From Nocardia concava NBRC 100430 (GTDB taxonomy: Bacteria; Actinomycetota; Actinomycetes; Mycobacteriales; Mycobacteriaceae), in NCBI RefSeq assembly GCF_000308815.1, contig NZ_BAFX01000204.1, positions 1 through 64,000 of the forward strand: a DNA stretch of 64,000 bases, given 5' to 3'. Position 1 is the first letter of the stretch. Every line of letters starts with the position of its first letter. This document shows, piece by piece, positions 52,090 through 60,990 of this stretch. Below the pieces are notes generated by a model, which was not told where the DNA came from, made no database searches, and saw nothing but the letters and a program-made list of their open reading frames with translations. Both the position numbers and the translations under genes were made by a program.

Positions 52090-52946
52090 ACCCGGCGGCG
52101 CTGCGGCCGGGAGAGGTACTGGCGCACATCCGTTCGCTCGCCCCGTCGATGCTGCCCGCGGAACGCAATGTGGCGCAGGTGTTCAGCGAGCGGCCCGCCG
52201 CCGTGGTGGAGATGTCCTCCCAGCAGGTCGCCGACGCCGCCGGAGCCTCGCGGGCGACGGTGGTGCGGGCCTGTCAGAGCCTGGGATTCACCGGATATCA
52301 GCAACTGCGCATGGTCCTGGCCCGGGAAGCGGCGCTCACCGCCGACGCAGCCCCCGAACTGGAGGGCGCGGCGGGCACCGTGCGGGCTACGTTCGCCCAT
52401 ACGGCGGCGGCCATTCCGGCGATGACCGCATTGCTCGACGACACCGCGGTGACGGCCGCTGTCGCGAAGATCCACACCGCCGCAACGGTTCTCGTGGTCG
52501 GCAACGGATTGTCGCTGCCGGTCGCGCAAACCATCGCCACCCGGTTGATGTCGCTGGGCCTGCGCGCCTCGGCCCCGGCCGACGTGATGAGCCAGCACAT
52601 CGCCGCCCGCATGCTGGGCCCCACCGACGTAGCGCTGATCGTCACCGGAAGCGGATCCAGCACACCCAGCCTCCGGGCCGCCGAACTGGCCCGCGCGGGC
52701 GGCGCGACGGTGATCGGAATGACGTCCTTCGCACGATCACCGGTGACCGCGCTCGCGGGCTTGATCCTGGTAACCGGCATGCCGGACATGACCTTCCAGG
52801 ACGAGGTCACGGTAACCAGCCGAATCCCCCAGGTCATCCTGGCCGAGGGACTGGTGGCCGCGGTCGCGGCGGCACTCGGCGACACCGCCCACCGCCACCG
52901 CGCCGCAAACCTCGCCGTCATCGGCGAATACCTCTCGGAAGACTAG
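52086..52946 (+). CDS. MurR/RpiR family transcriptional regulator
   Basis: A 286-residue regulator. The N-terminal RpiR helix-turn-helix reads MSSQQVADAAGASRATVVRA, then CQSLGFTGYQQLRMVLA. The C-terminal SIS (sugar isomerase) domain contains VLVVGNGLSLPVA and LIVTGSGSST, which in relatives binds phosphosugars. Its presence at the end of a PhnCDE-type operon suggests the transported compound, or its product, is a phosphorylated sugar or amino sugar. The GTG overlaps the permease stop. Confidence 0.92.
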   Translation: MNPAALRPGEVLAHIRSLAPSMLPAERNVAQVFSERPAAVVEMSSQQVADAAGASRATVVRACQSLGFTGYQQLRMVLAREAALTADAAPELEGAAGTVRATFAHTAAAIPAMTALLDDTAVTAAVAKIHTAATVLVVGNGLSLPVAQTIATRLMSLGLRASAPADVMSQHIAARMLGPTDVALIVTGSGSSTPSLRAAELARAGGATVIGMTSFARSPVTALAGLILVTGMPDMTFQDEVTVTSRIPQVILAEGLVAAVAAALGDTAHRHRAANLAVIGEYLSED

Positions 52947-52983
52947 TGATTCAGCCGACCAGCCATATCGCGGGAGCTGCCGC

Positions 52984-54606
52984 CTACCCGGTTGCGCCGG
53001 CGGCGATGACGTTCATGTAGCCCATCATTCCGTTCTGCTCGTGTCCGGTGACGTGGCAGTGGAAGTTCCATTTGCCGGGGTAATCCGCGAAACGAATCCG
53101 GATCACCACTTTCCCGGGTACGCCATCGACTGCGGCAGGCACGTTCACGACGTCCTTGTAGTCGATGGATGGCGGGGCGACGCCGTTCATGCTGAGAACC
53201 TGGAACGGTGCGGTATGGAGATGGAATGGATGATTCTGGTGGGTACTGATGTTCGTGAGCGTCCATTCCTCGACTGTCCCGAGCGTGGCCGGTGTCGTGA
53301 AGGTCGGCGAATGGTGGTCGAACATCTTGCCGTTGATGTAGAAGTCGGATTCGCCGTTGTCGTTCAGTTCGAGGTTTCGGGATTGGGCGACGGGTTCTTT
53401 GGACATGTCGGGCAGTGAGCCGGGTATCGGCCCGTCGATCCGGGGCGAGGCGGCCATGCCCGCCGGACCGGTGGCGGCCGGTCCCGTGTCGCTTTGCGCG
53501 ACATCGACTTTCATGAGGGGGGTGTCGGGGTATTCGTCGCCGCTGCCGCCGGGCGGTCCGGTCACGTAGGGGAGGGTTCTGAGCCAGGTCGATCCGGCGG
53601 CTCCAGCGGTGACGAGGACGTCGCGGCGTGAGCCGGGCGGCATCAACAGGTGGGTGGCCTGAGTCGGTGCCGCGACCGGGGTCCCGTCTTCGCTGACGAC
53701 GGTGAAGGTAGCGCCGTCGAGTTGGAGGTCGTAGACGATGGCGTAGCCCTCGTTGGCGATTCGCCACAGCTGGGTTTCCCCGGCTTTCAGGGTAATCGTG
53801 GGCTGGTATTGCCCGTTGACCAAGCGAACCGTCGGGTTTCGGGGCTCGAGGACGCCTTCGGGGTAGACGATCGAGTTGTCTTTACTGATCTGGGTGTCCT
53901 TGAGCGCCAAGGTATGTGCGGTGACCCCGCGGTAGGCCGCCGGCAACGATTCGCGCACGTCCCCGACAATGATGGTTCCCGACAGACCCGCCCCGACCTG
54001 GCTCTCGGTCCCGTCGCAGCGAGCCGTCGCCGGAGTATCGGTCATCGACATCGTGTGCGTCGACTGGCCCTTCCCCGCGCACATTTCGTGCGCGTGATAC
54101 CAATACGTCCCCTGTGCGTGGTCCGCAGGGATGTCGAGTTGGTAGGTCAGGGTCTGACCAGGCTGGTTGGACAGATAGACGTTGTCGGAGTTCCCCTCCG
54201 GGGACACGTGCAGCCCGTGGAAGTGCAAGTTGGTCGGTGTGCCGAGTTCGTTGATCAGTTGCAAGGTGACACGCTGACCGGGAGCCGCGTGCAGGGTTGG
54301 TCCGACGAGGCTGCCGTTGTAGGTTTCCGCGCGCACTTTTTTGCCCGAGATCATCACGTCCTGCTCGGTCACTCTGAGCTGGACGGTGAGGTCGCCGGGG
54401 GTCGCCGGGTTGAGATCGGGCGGATCCACCAGTGGGGCACCAGGAACCATGCCGACCGCCTGCTCTTCGGCAGGACGCCCATCACCCTGTCGTGGTGTGC
54501 TGCCGCCGCCACAACCCGCAAGACACGCAGACAGCAGAACGGACCCGACAAGGAGGGCCCCGAGGCGGGCGATGCCCGATCGAGGCGTAGTCGAGCGTTT
54601 GGTCAC
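52984..54606 (-). CDS. Multicopper oxidase lipoprotein
   Basis: A 540-residue exported oxidase. The signal peptide carries two possible lipobox Cys (28 and 32). Copper sites are complete: NLHFHGLHV and YWYHAHE (types 2/3), NHPFHLHTAPFQV and HCHVTGHEQNGM, the last giving type 1 copper with an axial Met. Family members oxidise Cu(I), Fe(II), Mn or phenolics with O2. A Met/Asp-rich region (~375-400) could aid metal access. It lies 40 bp downstream of, and on the same strand as, a DoxX gene, probably co-transcribed. Confidence 0.93.
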   Translation of the reverse strand: MTKRSTTPRSGIARLGALLVGSVLLSACLAGCGGGSTPRQGDGRPAEEQAVGMVPGAPLVDPPDLNPATPGDLTVQLRVTEQDVMISGKKVRAETYNGSLVGPTLHAAPGQRVTLQLINELGTPTNLHFHGLHVSPEGNSDNVYLSNQPGQTLTYQLDIPADHAQGTYWYHAHEMCAGKGQSTHTMSMTDTPATARCDGTESQVGAGLSGTIIVGDVRESLPAAYRGVTAHTLALKDTQISKDNSIVYPEGVLEPRNPTVRLVNGQYQPTITLKAGETQLWRIANEGYAIVYDLQLDGATFTVVSEDGTPVAAPTQATHLLMPPGSRRDVLVTAGAAGSTWLRTLPYVTGPPGGSGDEYPDTPLMKVDVAQSDTGPAATGPAGMAASPRIDGPIPGSLPDMSKEPVAQSRNLELNDNGESDFYINGKMFDHHSPTFTTPATLGTVEEWTLTNISTHQNHPFHLHTAPFQVLSMNGVAPPSIDYKDVVNVPAAVDGVPGKVVIRIRFADYPGKWNFHCHVTGHEQNGMMGYMNVIAAGATG

Positions 54607-54646
54607 AGTAGATATTCCTCTCTGGGGCGTCGGAATTTACCGCCGC

Positions 54647-55171
54647 CTACTTCACAACGAGCGTTATCAGCGCGGCCGCTACCCCCAGCGCGACCGCACC
54701 GGCGCCCCAAACCAGACCCTGACACTGCCACGGACGACCGTGATCCAACGAGAGGCGCCCCGGACCGGCGAAGGCCAGCGCCACCGCGGCGAGAAGGTAG
54801 AGCAAGGGCGCCTCCCACGTATCGAGACCACCACCCCGGTTGACGTACACGGCGTTCACCATGGTGCCCAGCGCGATGGCGGCGCCCAGCGGAGTCAGCA
54901 ACCCCAGCGCCAACAGCAGTCCGCCGGTGATCTCGCTCAGCCCGGCCAAGGTCGCGAAGAATTTGCCTGGGTTATAGCCCCACTCATCGAAGGCCTGCGC
55001 CGCCTCATCCAGGCCCGCGCCACCGAACCAGCCGAACAGCTTCTGGCTGCCATGCACGAACAGCAGGGCGCCGAAGCCGACGCGGGTGACGAGCATGCTG
55101 ATATCGATGCCGCCCACAACGTTCGAGGCAGTGTCACGGGTGGATGCGTTGGCCTTCGCGGTATTGATCAT
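54647..55171 (-). CDS. DoxX family membrane protein
   Basis: A 174-residue protein with four membrane helices. The DoxX signature VTRVGFGALLFVHGSQKLFG is present, with GLSEITGGLLLALGLLTPLG following. Relatives act in quinol or thiol-linked redox systems at the membrane and often pair with oxidases. It sits upstream of the multicopper oxidase. The N-terminal ~22 residues are cytoplasmic and poorly conserved in type. Confidence 0.9.
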   Translation of the reverse strand: MINTAKANASTRDTASNVVGGIDISMLVTRVGFGALLFVHGSQKLFGWFGGAGLDEAAQAFDEWGYNPGKFFATLAGLSEITGGLLLALGLLTPLGAAIALGTMVNAVYVNRGGGLDTWEAPLLYLLAAVALAFAGPGRLSLDHGRPWQCQGLVWGAGAVALGVAAALITLVVK

Positions 55172-55319
55172 GCTCGAGGTCCTTGTCCCTGGTCCTAATT
55201 GTGGGTTGCGCTCCTCGCGTCGATACTCGCCGGACTTCCTTCTCGACGTCTATCCGCCGAACGGGGGGAGGCATCGGCCGAACGGCTGGTTTCCACCCCC
55301 TCCGCGAGAAGGATCGAGG

Positions 55320-55874
55320 CTAATGTTTCATGACTTTCTCGAACCGGAAGAATCCGTCGTCCTCTTCCGGGAGATGCCCAGCCATCTGGTCATCCCCGTC
55401 CCGGTCATGCGGATCAGGGTGGTTCCGGTTGAAGAATTCAACGATATGGAATCCGCATTTGTTGACATAGAAATGGATGTTGCGTTTCTCGAAGTAGGGT
55501 GTACCGAGTTCCCATACCTCGGTTTCGGGGTACTGGGCTTCGATGGCCTTCCAGGCCGCGTGGCCGACGCCGCGGCCATGAAGTCCCGGTGATACGTAGA
55601 AGAAGTCGAGGGAGTTGCGGTTCGTTTCGCCATCGATGGTCACCACCGCGCCGCCGACTCGCTTCTCGTTCAGCAGGATGTGATAGATCGCCGCACCCGG
55701 CGACGAAAAGACCTTCAGCACATCATCATCCGATGGAATGGGCTCGTCCACGGGGTGGCCCGACTGTTCGACGAACGCTTGCGTGAAGGCTTCCTGCAAC
55801 TCCTTTCGGAACAGTTCCAAGTGCTCGCCTTCCGCGACCGCGAGGGAAACCCTGGACTCCGATTCCGTGGACAT
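55320..55874 (-). CDS. GNAT family N-acetyltransferase
   Basis: A 184-residue GNAT protein. Motif A is FFYVSPGLHGRGVGHAAW, which holds the acetyl-CoA pyrophosphate, and motif B is ELGTPYFEKRNIHFYVNKCG. The acceptor is unknown. The ATG at 55874 is the start that begins the fold; longer in-frame extension upstream is Pro/Arg-rich and unlikely. The C-terminal tail is Asp/His-rich (HPDPHDRDGDD). Confidence 0.9.
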   Translation of the reverse strand: MSTESESRVSLAVAEGEHLELFRKELQEAFTQAFVEQSGHPVDEPIPSDDDVLKVFSSPGAAIYHILLNEKRVGGAVVTIDGETNRNSLDFFYVSPGLHGRGVGHAAWKAIEAQYPETEVWELGTPYFEKRNIHFYVNKCGFHIVEFFNRNHPDPHDRDGDDQMAGHLPEEDDGFFRFEKVMKH

Positions 55875-56078
55875 TCCTATTCCTTTCCGCGCTTTCCTTT
55901 CCGCGCTCGGGTCCGACCATCGTGCGGTACCCGCGTTGTGGAGGGAACCCGCCACGCGGCTGCGACGCCCGACCGGGCGCCAGCCACCCGGCGGGCCGGT
56001 TCCGGACTCTCGGCGGATGGTTGCCGGGGCGCGGGGTTCATACGTTGGTTTCCAGACCTTCCACGGATTGGAGATCGC

Positions 56079-56663
56079 ATGGACCACACCGAACAGCAGC
56101 TCATCGGCAATCTGGCCGAGCGCATTCGCGCCGCGCAGCCGGTGACCAAGGACCCGCAGGCCGCCGAGGCCGTGCAGCGGCTCATCGCCTCCCAGCCCGA
56201 CGCGCTGTACGTGCTGGCGCAGGCCGTGATCCTGCAGGAGCAGGCCCTGCAGCAGGCGCAGGCACAGCTCGCGGAGTTGAACGGTCGGCTCGCGCAGCAG
56301 CAGGCGCCCGCGGACCGGCCTGGCGGCGGGTTCCTGGCGAACCTGTTCGGAAAGCCCTCGCAGCAGGGACCCGGCAATGCCGCGGTTCCGGCGGGCGCAG
56401 CCGGCGGGTTCGGCGGCGCACCCGGTCAGGCCGGTGGATTCGGGGGTGCCGCGCCCGAGCAGTCCGGTCGCCGAGGGCCCGGCGGATTTCTGGCCACCGC
56501 AGGCTCGGCCGCAGTGGGCGTCGCGGGCGGAGCGCTGCTTTTCCAGGGAATCAGCAATGCCTTCAGCGGACACAACACCCACACCGCCTCCGCCGACGCC
56601 CATGGGACCAACGACACCCACGAGCAGAGCGGATTCGGCGGATTCGACGACGACAGCTGGTGA
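56079..56663 (+). CDS. DUF2076 domain-containing protein
   Basis: A 194-residue protein. The N-terminal ~75 residues match DUF2076 (EQQLIGNLAERIRAAQPVTK, ALYVLAQAVILQEQALQQAQ), a helical domain with coiled coil. A Gly/Gln-rich middle follows, then a hydrophobic stretch (FLATAGSAAVGVAGGALLFQ) and an acidic end GFGGFDDDSW. This family is periplasmic or membrane-associated and of unknown role. GGAG lies eight bases before the ATG. Confidence 0.88.
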   Translation: MDHTEQQLIGNLAERIRAAQPVTKDPQAAEAVQRLIASQPDALYVLAQAVILQEQALQQAQAQLAELNGRLAQQQAPADRPGGGFLANLFGKPSQQGPGNAAVPAGAAGGFGGAPGQAGGFGGAAPEQSGRRGPGGFLATAGSAAVGVAGGALLFQGISNAFSGHNTHTASADAHGTNDTHEQSGFGGFDDDSW

Positions 56664-56704
56664 CCCGGCGCACGCCCGGCCCGGACGCTTCACGAGGAAT
56701 GACG

Positions 56705-57052
56705 ATGATGACCAAGAAGATTCTGCTGCTCGCCACCGGATTCGCCACGGCCGCAACCGCCGTGGCGATCGCCGCCGCCCCGGCCTCGGCCGCACCGGCC
56801 GTGACCATCAAGGGCGCCAAGGACAACACGATCACCGCACGCGCGGCCGGCGCGCACCCCAACTCGGCCTGCACGCTGCACGATGTCTCGACCGGGAAAT
56901 CGGTATCCGGCAAGGCCGCCGCGGACGGCACGGTCACGCTGGTGCTGACGAAGATGCGCCTTGGGCCCCACGCGGTCAATCTCACCTGCACCGCGCCCGA
57001 TGGCAGCAAGCAGGTGCTGGCCGACCACCGCGCCGCGCCGATCACTCGGTGA
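56705..57052 (+). CDS. Small exported protein
   Basis: A 115-residue precursor with a strong signal peptide (KKILLLATGFATAATAVAIA, cleavage after ASA). The mature domain (~85 residues) is Ig-like in pattern (VTIKGAKDNTITARAAGAHP, TVTLVLTKMRLGPHAVNLTC) with two Cys that may pair. Several ATGs lie close together; 56705 has GAGGAA at proper spacing. It is the same strand as DUF2076 and DUF418 neighbours and may share their transcript. Confidence 0.8.
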   Translation: MMTKKILLLATGFATAATAVAIAAAPASAAPAVTIKGAKDNTITARAAGAHPNSACTLHDVSTGKSVSGKAAADGTVTLVLTKMRLGPHAVNLTCTAPDGSKQVLADHRAAPITR

Positions 57053-57089
57053 GCCGGTCCGGGAATCGATCAACAGGAGCCGAGAACCC

Positions 57090-58301
57090 ATGGCGGACGC
57101 GATGAATACGCCGGTCGCCGCGCCCGGCGGCGGACGCATCGGCGAGCTTGACATCCTGCGCGGGTTCGCCCTCTACGGGATCGTCGTGGTCAATACCGTC
57201 ATCGCAGCGACGGTATTGTTCGCGCCCGGCTGGGGCGCCGGCGATCAGAGCTTCACGGGCGGCGGCGATTTGGATCGCATTTGCCAAGGCTTGGTGGACG
57301 CGTTGTTCACCGGCAAGTTCTATCTGCTGTTCGCGTTCCTGTTCGGCTACTCGTTCACCCTGCAGATGGCCGCGGCCGAGCGCGCCGGAGTCCCCGCGGT
57401 GCCACGACTGCTGCGCCGCAGTCTGGCGCTGTTCCTGCTCGGCCTGGCCCACGTGATGGCGCTGTGGGTCGGCGAGATTCTCACCCTGTACGCGGTGCTG
57501 TGCGTGATCCTGGTGGTGCTGCGCAAGATTCGGCCGCTGACCGCCCTCGTCACGGGGCTGCTGCTGTATCTCGGTTATCTACTGCTGATGTTCGTCCTCG
57601 GCGGCGACGCCATGTTCCGAAAGGACTCCGGCCTCGCCGGAAACAACGGCTTCACCGGCAGTTTCACCGAAACCCTGCACGCGCAGCTGACCAGCGCCCC
57701 GCACTTCATGCTGCTCACCTGGCTCACCCAGGGTGTGCCCGCGCTGGGCATGTTCCTGCTCGGCCTGGCGGCCGGCAAGCGCCGCCTGTTCGAGGATCCG
57801 GAGCTGCTGCGGCGCTGGACATCCCGCGCCATGGCGCTGGGCTTCGGTGTGGGCGCACCGGTTTCGCTGCTCACCTTCGCGTACTCGGTGGAACGCGATG
57901 GCACACCCGCCTATTGGCCCCTCGTGCAGGAACTCGCCAACCCCTTCATGACTCTGGGCTACATCGCGGGACTGGTCGCGCTGACCCGCTCCCCGTGGGC
58001 CGCAGCTGTGGCCCGTTTGGCCCCGGCCGGTCGGATGGCGGCGTCCAACTACATCGGGCAATCGATCGTGATGATGCTCCTCTACACCGGCTACGGTCTG
58101 GCCCTGGCCGGAAAGGTTCCCGTCGCGGGAGTCGTCGCGATCGCCACGGCGACCTTCGCCGCCCAGGTATGGCTCAGCGCGTGGTGGCTGCACCGCCACA
58201 CCTACGGCCCGGTCGAGTGGCTGCTGCGGGCGGCGACGTATCTGTCGATTCCGGCATGGCGCAAGCCATCGACGTCGGCCACCAGCTCCCCGGCACAGTA
58301 G
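57090..58301 (+). CDS. DUF418 domain-containing membrane protein
   Basis: A 403-residue membrane protein with about ten helices. It opens RIGELDILRGFALYGIVVVN, the signature of YeiB/DUF418 proteins, which carry DUF418 in the C-terminal half (GRMAASNYIGQSIVMMLLYT, then YGPVEWLLRAATYL). The family is structurally related to membrane acyltransferases; the function is uncertain. AGGAG precedes ATG 57090; a second ATG at 57102 is possible. Confidence 0.9.
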   Translation: MADAMNTPVAAPGGGRIGELDILRGFALYGIVVVNTVIAATVLFAPGWGAGDQSFTGGGDLDRICQGLVDALFTGKFYLLFAFLFGYSFTLQMAAAERAGVPAVPRLLRRSLALFLLGLAHVMALWVGEILTLYAVLCVILVVLRKIRPLTALVTGLLLYLGYLLLMFVLGGDAMFRKDSGLAGNNGFTGSFTETLHAQLTSAPHFMLLTWLTQGVPALGMFLLGLAAGKRRLFEDPELLRRWTSRAMALGFGVGAPVSLLTFAYSVERDGTPAYWPLVQELANPFMTLGYIAGLVALTRSPWAAAVARLAPAGRMAASNYIGQSIVMMLLYTGYGLALAGKVPVAGVVAIATATFAAQVWLSAWWLHRHTYGPVEWLLRAATYLSIPAWRKPSTSATSSPAQ

Positions 58302-58319
58302 GCAGTACACTCCGCAACC

Positions 58320-58820
58320 GTGCAGCTACAGGCAAACGACATCTACGGCGGCGTCGTCGGGACGGTGCTGGCCAGCGTCATCGTCGCGGCGATGCCGCTG
58401 GGCCAGAGCCCCCTCCACTCCGCGCTGTGGGTGGGCGTCAGCGTTGCCATCGCCGCGATCACCCGCAGCTACGGCCAGCACGTGTCCACCCACAGCATCG
58501 ACTCACAGTCGGGCTTCTGGCTGGACCTGGGCCGCACCCTCCTCACCGGCATCCCCCTCATGATCGCCTGTGTCCCCACGATTCTCCTGCTGATCCTGGC
58601 TCACCTGCGGCAGTGGCCCGACGACATCGTCCGCTCCGACGGCTCGGTGACCTCCGGCTTCACCACCTGGACCATGGTGCTGAACATGATCCTGCTCTTC
58701 GTTTGGGGCGTGCTGGCCGCCCGCAGCGGTGGCTACACCCGCTGGCGAGCAGCCGCGATCGGCGTGGGCAACACCGCGCTCGGCCTGGCCGTATTCATGG
58801 TCAACATCCTCATCCGATAG
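58320..58820 (+). CDS. Hypothetical four-helix membrane protein
   Basis: A 166-residue membrane protein. Hydrophobic segments lie at ~12-30, ~36-48, ~74-95, ~115-133 and ~143-165. A soluble loop holds HVSTHSIDSQSGFWLDLGRT. No known family or catalytic motif is evident. It starts with GTG 18 bp after the DUF418 gene, so they are probably co-transcribed. Confidence 0.75.
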   Translation: MQLQANDIYGGVVGTVLASVIVAAMPLGQSPLHSALWVGVSVAIAAITRSYGQHVSTHSIDSQSGFWLDLGRTLLTGIPLMIACVPTILLLILAHLRQWPDDIVRSDGSVTSGFTTWTMVLNMILLFVWGVLAARSGGYTRWRAAAIGVGNTALGLAVFMVNILIR

Positions 58821-58856
58821 CACCGCCCCGTCCACGCGGACAGCAGCGGGCCCGGC

Positions 58857-59246
58857 TCACAGCCAGGGCACTCCCGCTCGCAGCAGCACGTTCGCGTAGG
58901 GCCGTGCCTCGCCGGTACGGACTACGAAGCGGCAGTCGGCGATTCGCGCCTTGAAGCCGGTGTGATCGAGCAATTCCGGGGAGAGACGGCCAGCGAGGAA
59001 TGTGGCGGCTTCCGGGTTGTGGTCGGTCACGTCGCGGCTGGCCCAGGCCGCTTCCACGGTGACCTCGGTGAGGATGAGGTCGAGTATCGGCTCGAAACGC
59101 GGGAAGCCGTAGCTGATTCCGAGGTCGATGACCGGCACGCCGACCGGCACCGGGAGCCCGGAGTCGCTGACGGCGAAGAGGTCGGTGTGGCGGAGATTGG
59201 TGAGGGCCGACTGCAGGTCGGCATGGATGATCCCGGAGGTACGCAT
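58857..59246 (-). CDS. rbsD: D-ribose pyranase (RbsD/FucU)
   Basis: A 129-residue RbsD/FucU protein. It shows GIIHADLQSALTNLRHTDLF (catalytic His region), SDSGLPVP, IDLGISYGFP, and the ending TGEARPYANVLLRAGVPW typical of the family. It interconverts pyranose and furanose forms of ribose so that the kinase can use it. It is the last gene of the ribose operon, 30 bp after rbsK. Confidence 0.94.
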   Translation of the reverse strand: MRTSGIIHADLQSALTNLRHTDLFAVSDSGLPVPVGVPVIDLGISYGFPRFEPILDLILTEVTVEAAWASRDVTDHNPEAATFLAGRLSPELLDHTGFKARIADCRFVVRTGEARPYANVLLRAGVPWL

Positions 59247-59276
59247 CGGTCGAATTCCTTTGGTGGACAGCGCGGA

Positions 59277-60218
59277 TCAGGCGAACTCACGGGCCGGTGG
59301 GACGGCGGAGAGCGCGGCGGTGATCCGGTCGCGGGTCGGGTAGGCGGTATGGGTGCCGGCGGCCTGGACGGCGAGCGCGGCGGCCGCGGTCGCGAAGGCG
59401 ACCCCGGAGGGCAGATCGCCGCCCTCGGCGAGCGCAGTGGCGAGCGCACCGACGAAGGCGTCTCCGGCCCCGGTGGAATCGGTCGAATGAATCCGGGGCG
59501 CGGGCTGATGACCGCCCGCCACCGTCGACGGACCGTCGCGCCGAACCCAGACGGCTCCGGCCGCGCCCAGCGTGGCGACCACCGCGGGGACACCGTCCAG
59601 GCACAGGGCACGCGCCTGATCGAAGGCCTGCCGCGGCGTCGTGGCCACCTCGCCGGTCAGACCGGCCAGCTCGGATTCGTTGACTATCAAGGGATCACAT
59701 CGGCGCAGCAACTCCGCGGGCAGGCTGGAGGCCGGTGCGGCATTGAGTATGAACCGCCGCGCATGCCGGGCGGTCCACCGCACCACCCGGACCGGCACCT
59801 CCAATTGCGCCACCACCACCTCGGCGGCCGCGATCAACTCCGCCGCCACCGAAGAGTCGAGCTCCGCGTCGGACTCCCATCGGAAGTTCGCGGCGGGATC
59901 GACGACGATCTGATTCTCACCCGCGGCGACGCTGATGTAGGCCGTGCCCGTGCGAGCACCGGGTACCTCCACGACCGCCTCGAGCCCGACGCCGTACTCG
60001 CACAGCGATTTCCGCAAGGAGGGATCCGGGTCCTCACCGACCCTGGCCACGAATTCGACCTGCCCGCCGGCCTTGGCCGCGGCAACCGCCTGATTGGATC
60101 CCTTGCCGCCCAGGTTGGTTCGCGTCTCGGCGGCGAGGATCGTCTCCCCGGGGCCGGGCAACCGCGACACTTCGCACACCACGTCGTGATTGACCGACCC
60201 GAGCACCACCACCGTCAC
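59277..60218 (-). CDS. rbsK: Ribokinase
   Basis: A 313-residue PfkB-family kinase. GSVNHDVVCEVSRLPGPGET and the GGKGSNQAVAAAKAGG substrate loop mark the N-terminus, and DSTGAGDAFVGALATALAEG carries the catalytic Asp and anion hole near the end. It phosphorylates ribose at O5. It overlaps the ATPase gene by ATGA. Confidence 0.95.
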   Translation of the reverse strand: MTVVVLGSVNHDVVCEVSRLPGPGETILAAETRTNLGGKGSNQAVAAAKAGGQVEFVARVGEDPDPSLRKSLCEYGVGLEAVVEVPGARTGTAYISVAAGENQIVVDPAANFRWESDAELDSSVAAELIAAAEVVVAQLEVPVRVVRWTARHARRFILNAAPASSLPAELLRRCDPLIVNESELAGLTGEVATTPRQAFDQARALCLDGVPAVVATLGAAGAVWVRRDGPSTVAGGHQPAPRIHSTDSTGAGDAFVGALATALAEGGDLPSGVAFATAAAALAVQAAGTHTAYPTRDRITAALSAVPPAREFA

Positions 60219-60982
60219 GAGGCCGCCTCCGCGACGGTATCGAGATTGCCGGGCGCCGCGCCGGTGATGAGCGCGACCAGCCGGTCGCCATCCACCTCGT
60301 CGATGCGGTGGGCGGCAACAGATCTGCCGCGCCGCAGCACCACCACATTGTCACAGATGCGCATGACCTGATCGAGGTCGTGACTGATGATCAGCACGGT
60401 GATGCCCCGCTCGCGCAGGCCGCGCACCAGCTGTTCCACAGCGGCGGTCTCGCGCACGCCGAGGGCGGCGGTCGGCTCGTCCATGATCACCATGGACTTG
60501 CCCCACGCCACCGCGCGCGCGATGGCGATGCTCTGGCGCTGGCCACCGCTCATCCGGCGCACGGTGGAACGCACCGACGGCACGTCCACATCCAGCTCGC
60601 GCAGGATCTCGCCGCTGCGGGCGATCATGGCCCTGCGATTGACAATGCCCAGCGGATGGACAAGCTCCCGATTGAGAAACAGGTTCTGCCACACGGTCAG
60701 ATCGTCGATGAGCGCGAGATCCTGATAGACGGTCTCGATGCCCATGCGCCGGGCGTCCTCGGGCGAGCGTAGCCGGACCGGCTCGCCGCGGAACAGGATC
60801 TGCCCGGTATCGGGTGACTGCACACCGGTGAGGCAGCGCACCAGGGTAGATTTGCCCGCGCCGTTGTCACCGACCAACGCGGTGACCTCACCCTCCGGAA
60901 TCGTCATGGTCACCCCGGCGAGCGCCCGCACCGAATCGAACGATTTGGTGAGATCCCGGGCCTCCAACAGCGGAATCGTCAT
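60215..60982 (-). CDS. Ribose-type ABC transporter ATPase, single domain
   Basis: A 255-residue ATPase. Walker A is GDNGAGKST, the Q-loop region is ETVYQDLALIDDLTVWQNLF, the signature is MSGGQRQSIAIARAVAWGKS and Walker B is VIMDEP. It is homologous to one half of RbsA: classic RbsA has two fused domains of ~500 residues, while this one-domain form resembles FrcA-type transporters and would act as a homodimer. The start is eight bases after the permease stop. Confidence 0.93.
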   Translation of the reverse strand: MTIPLLEARDLTKSFDSVRALAGVTMTIPEGEVTALVGDNGAGKSTLVRCLTGVQSPDTGQILFRGEPVRLRSPEDARRMGIETVYQDLALIDDLTVWQNLFLNRELVHPLGIVNRRAMIARSGEILRELDVDVPSVRSTVRRMSGGQRQSIAIARAVAWGKSMVIMDEPTAALGVRETAAVEQLVRGLRERGITVLIISHDLDQVMRICDNVVVLRRGRSVAAHRIDEVDGDRLVALITGAAPGNLDTVAEAAS

Positions 60983-60990
60983 GTCCTGCC

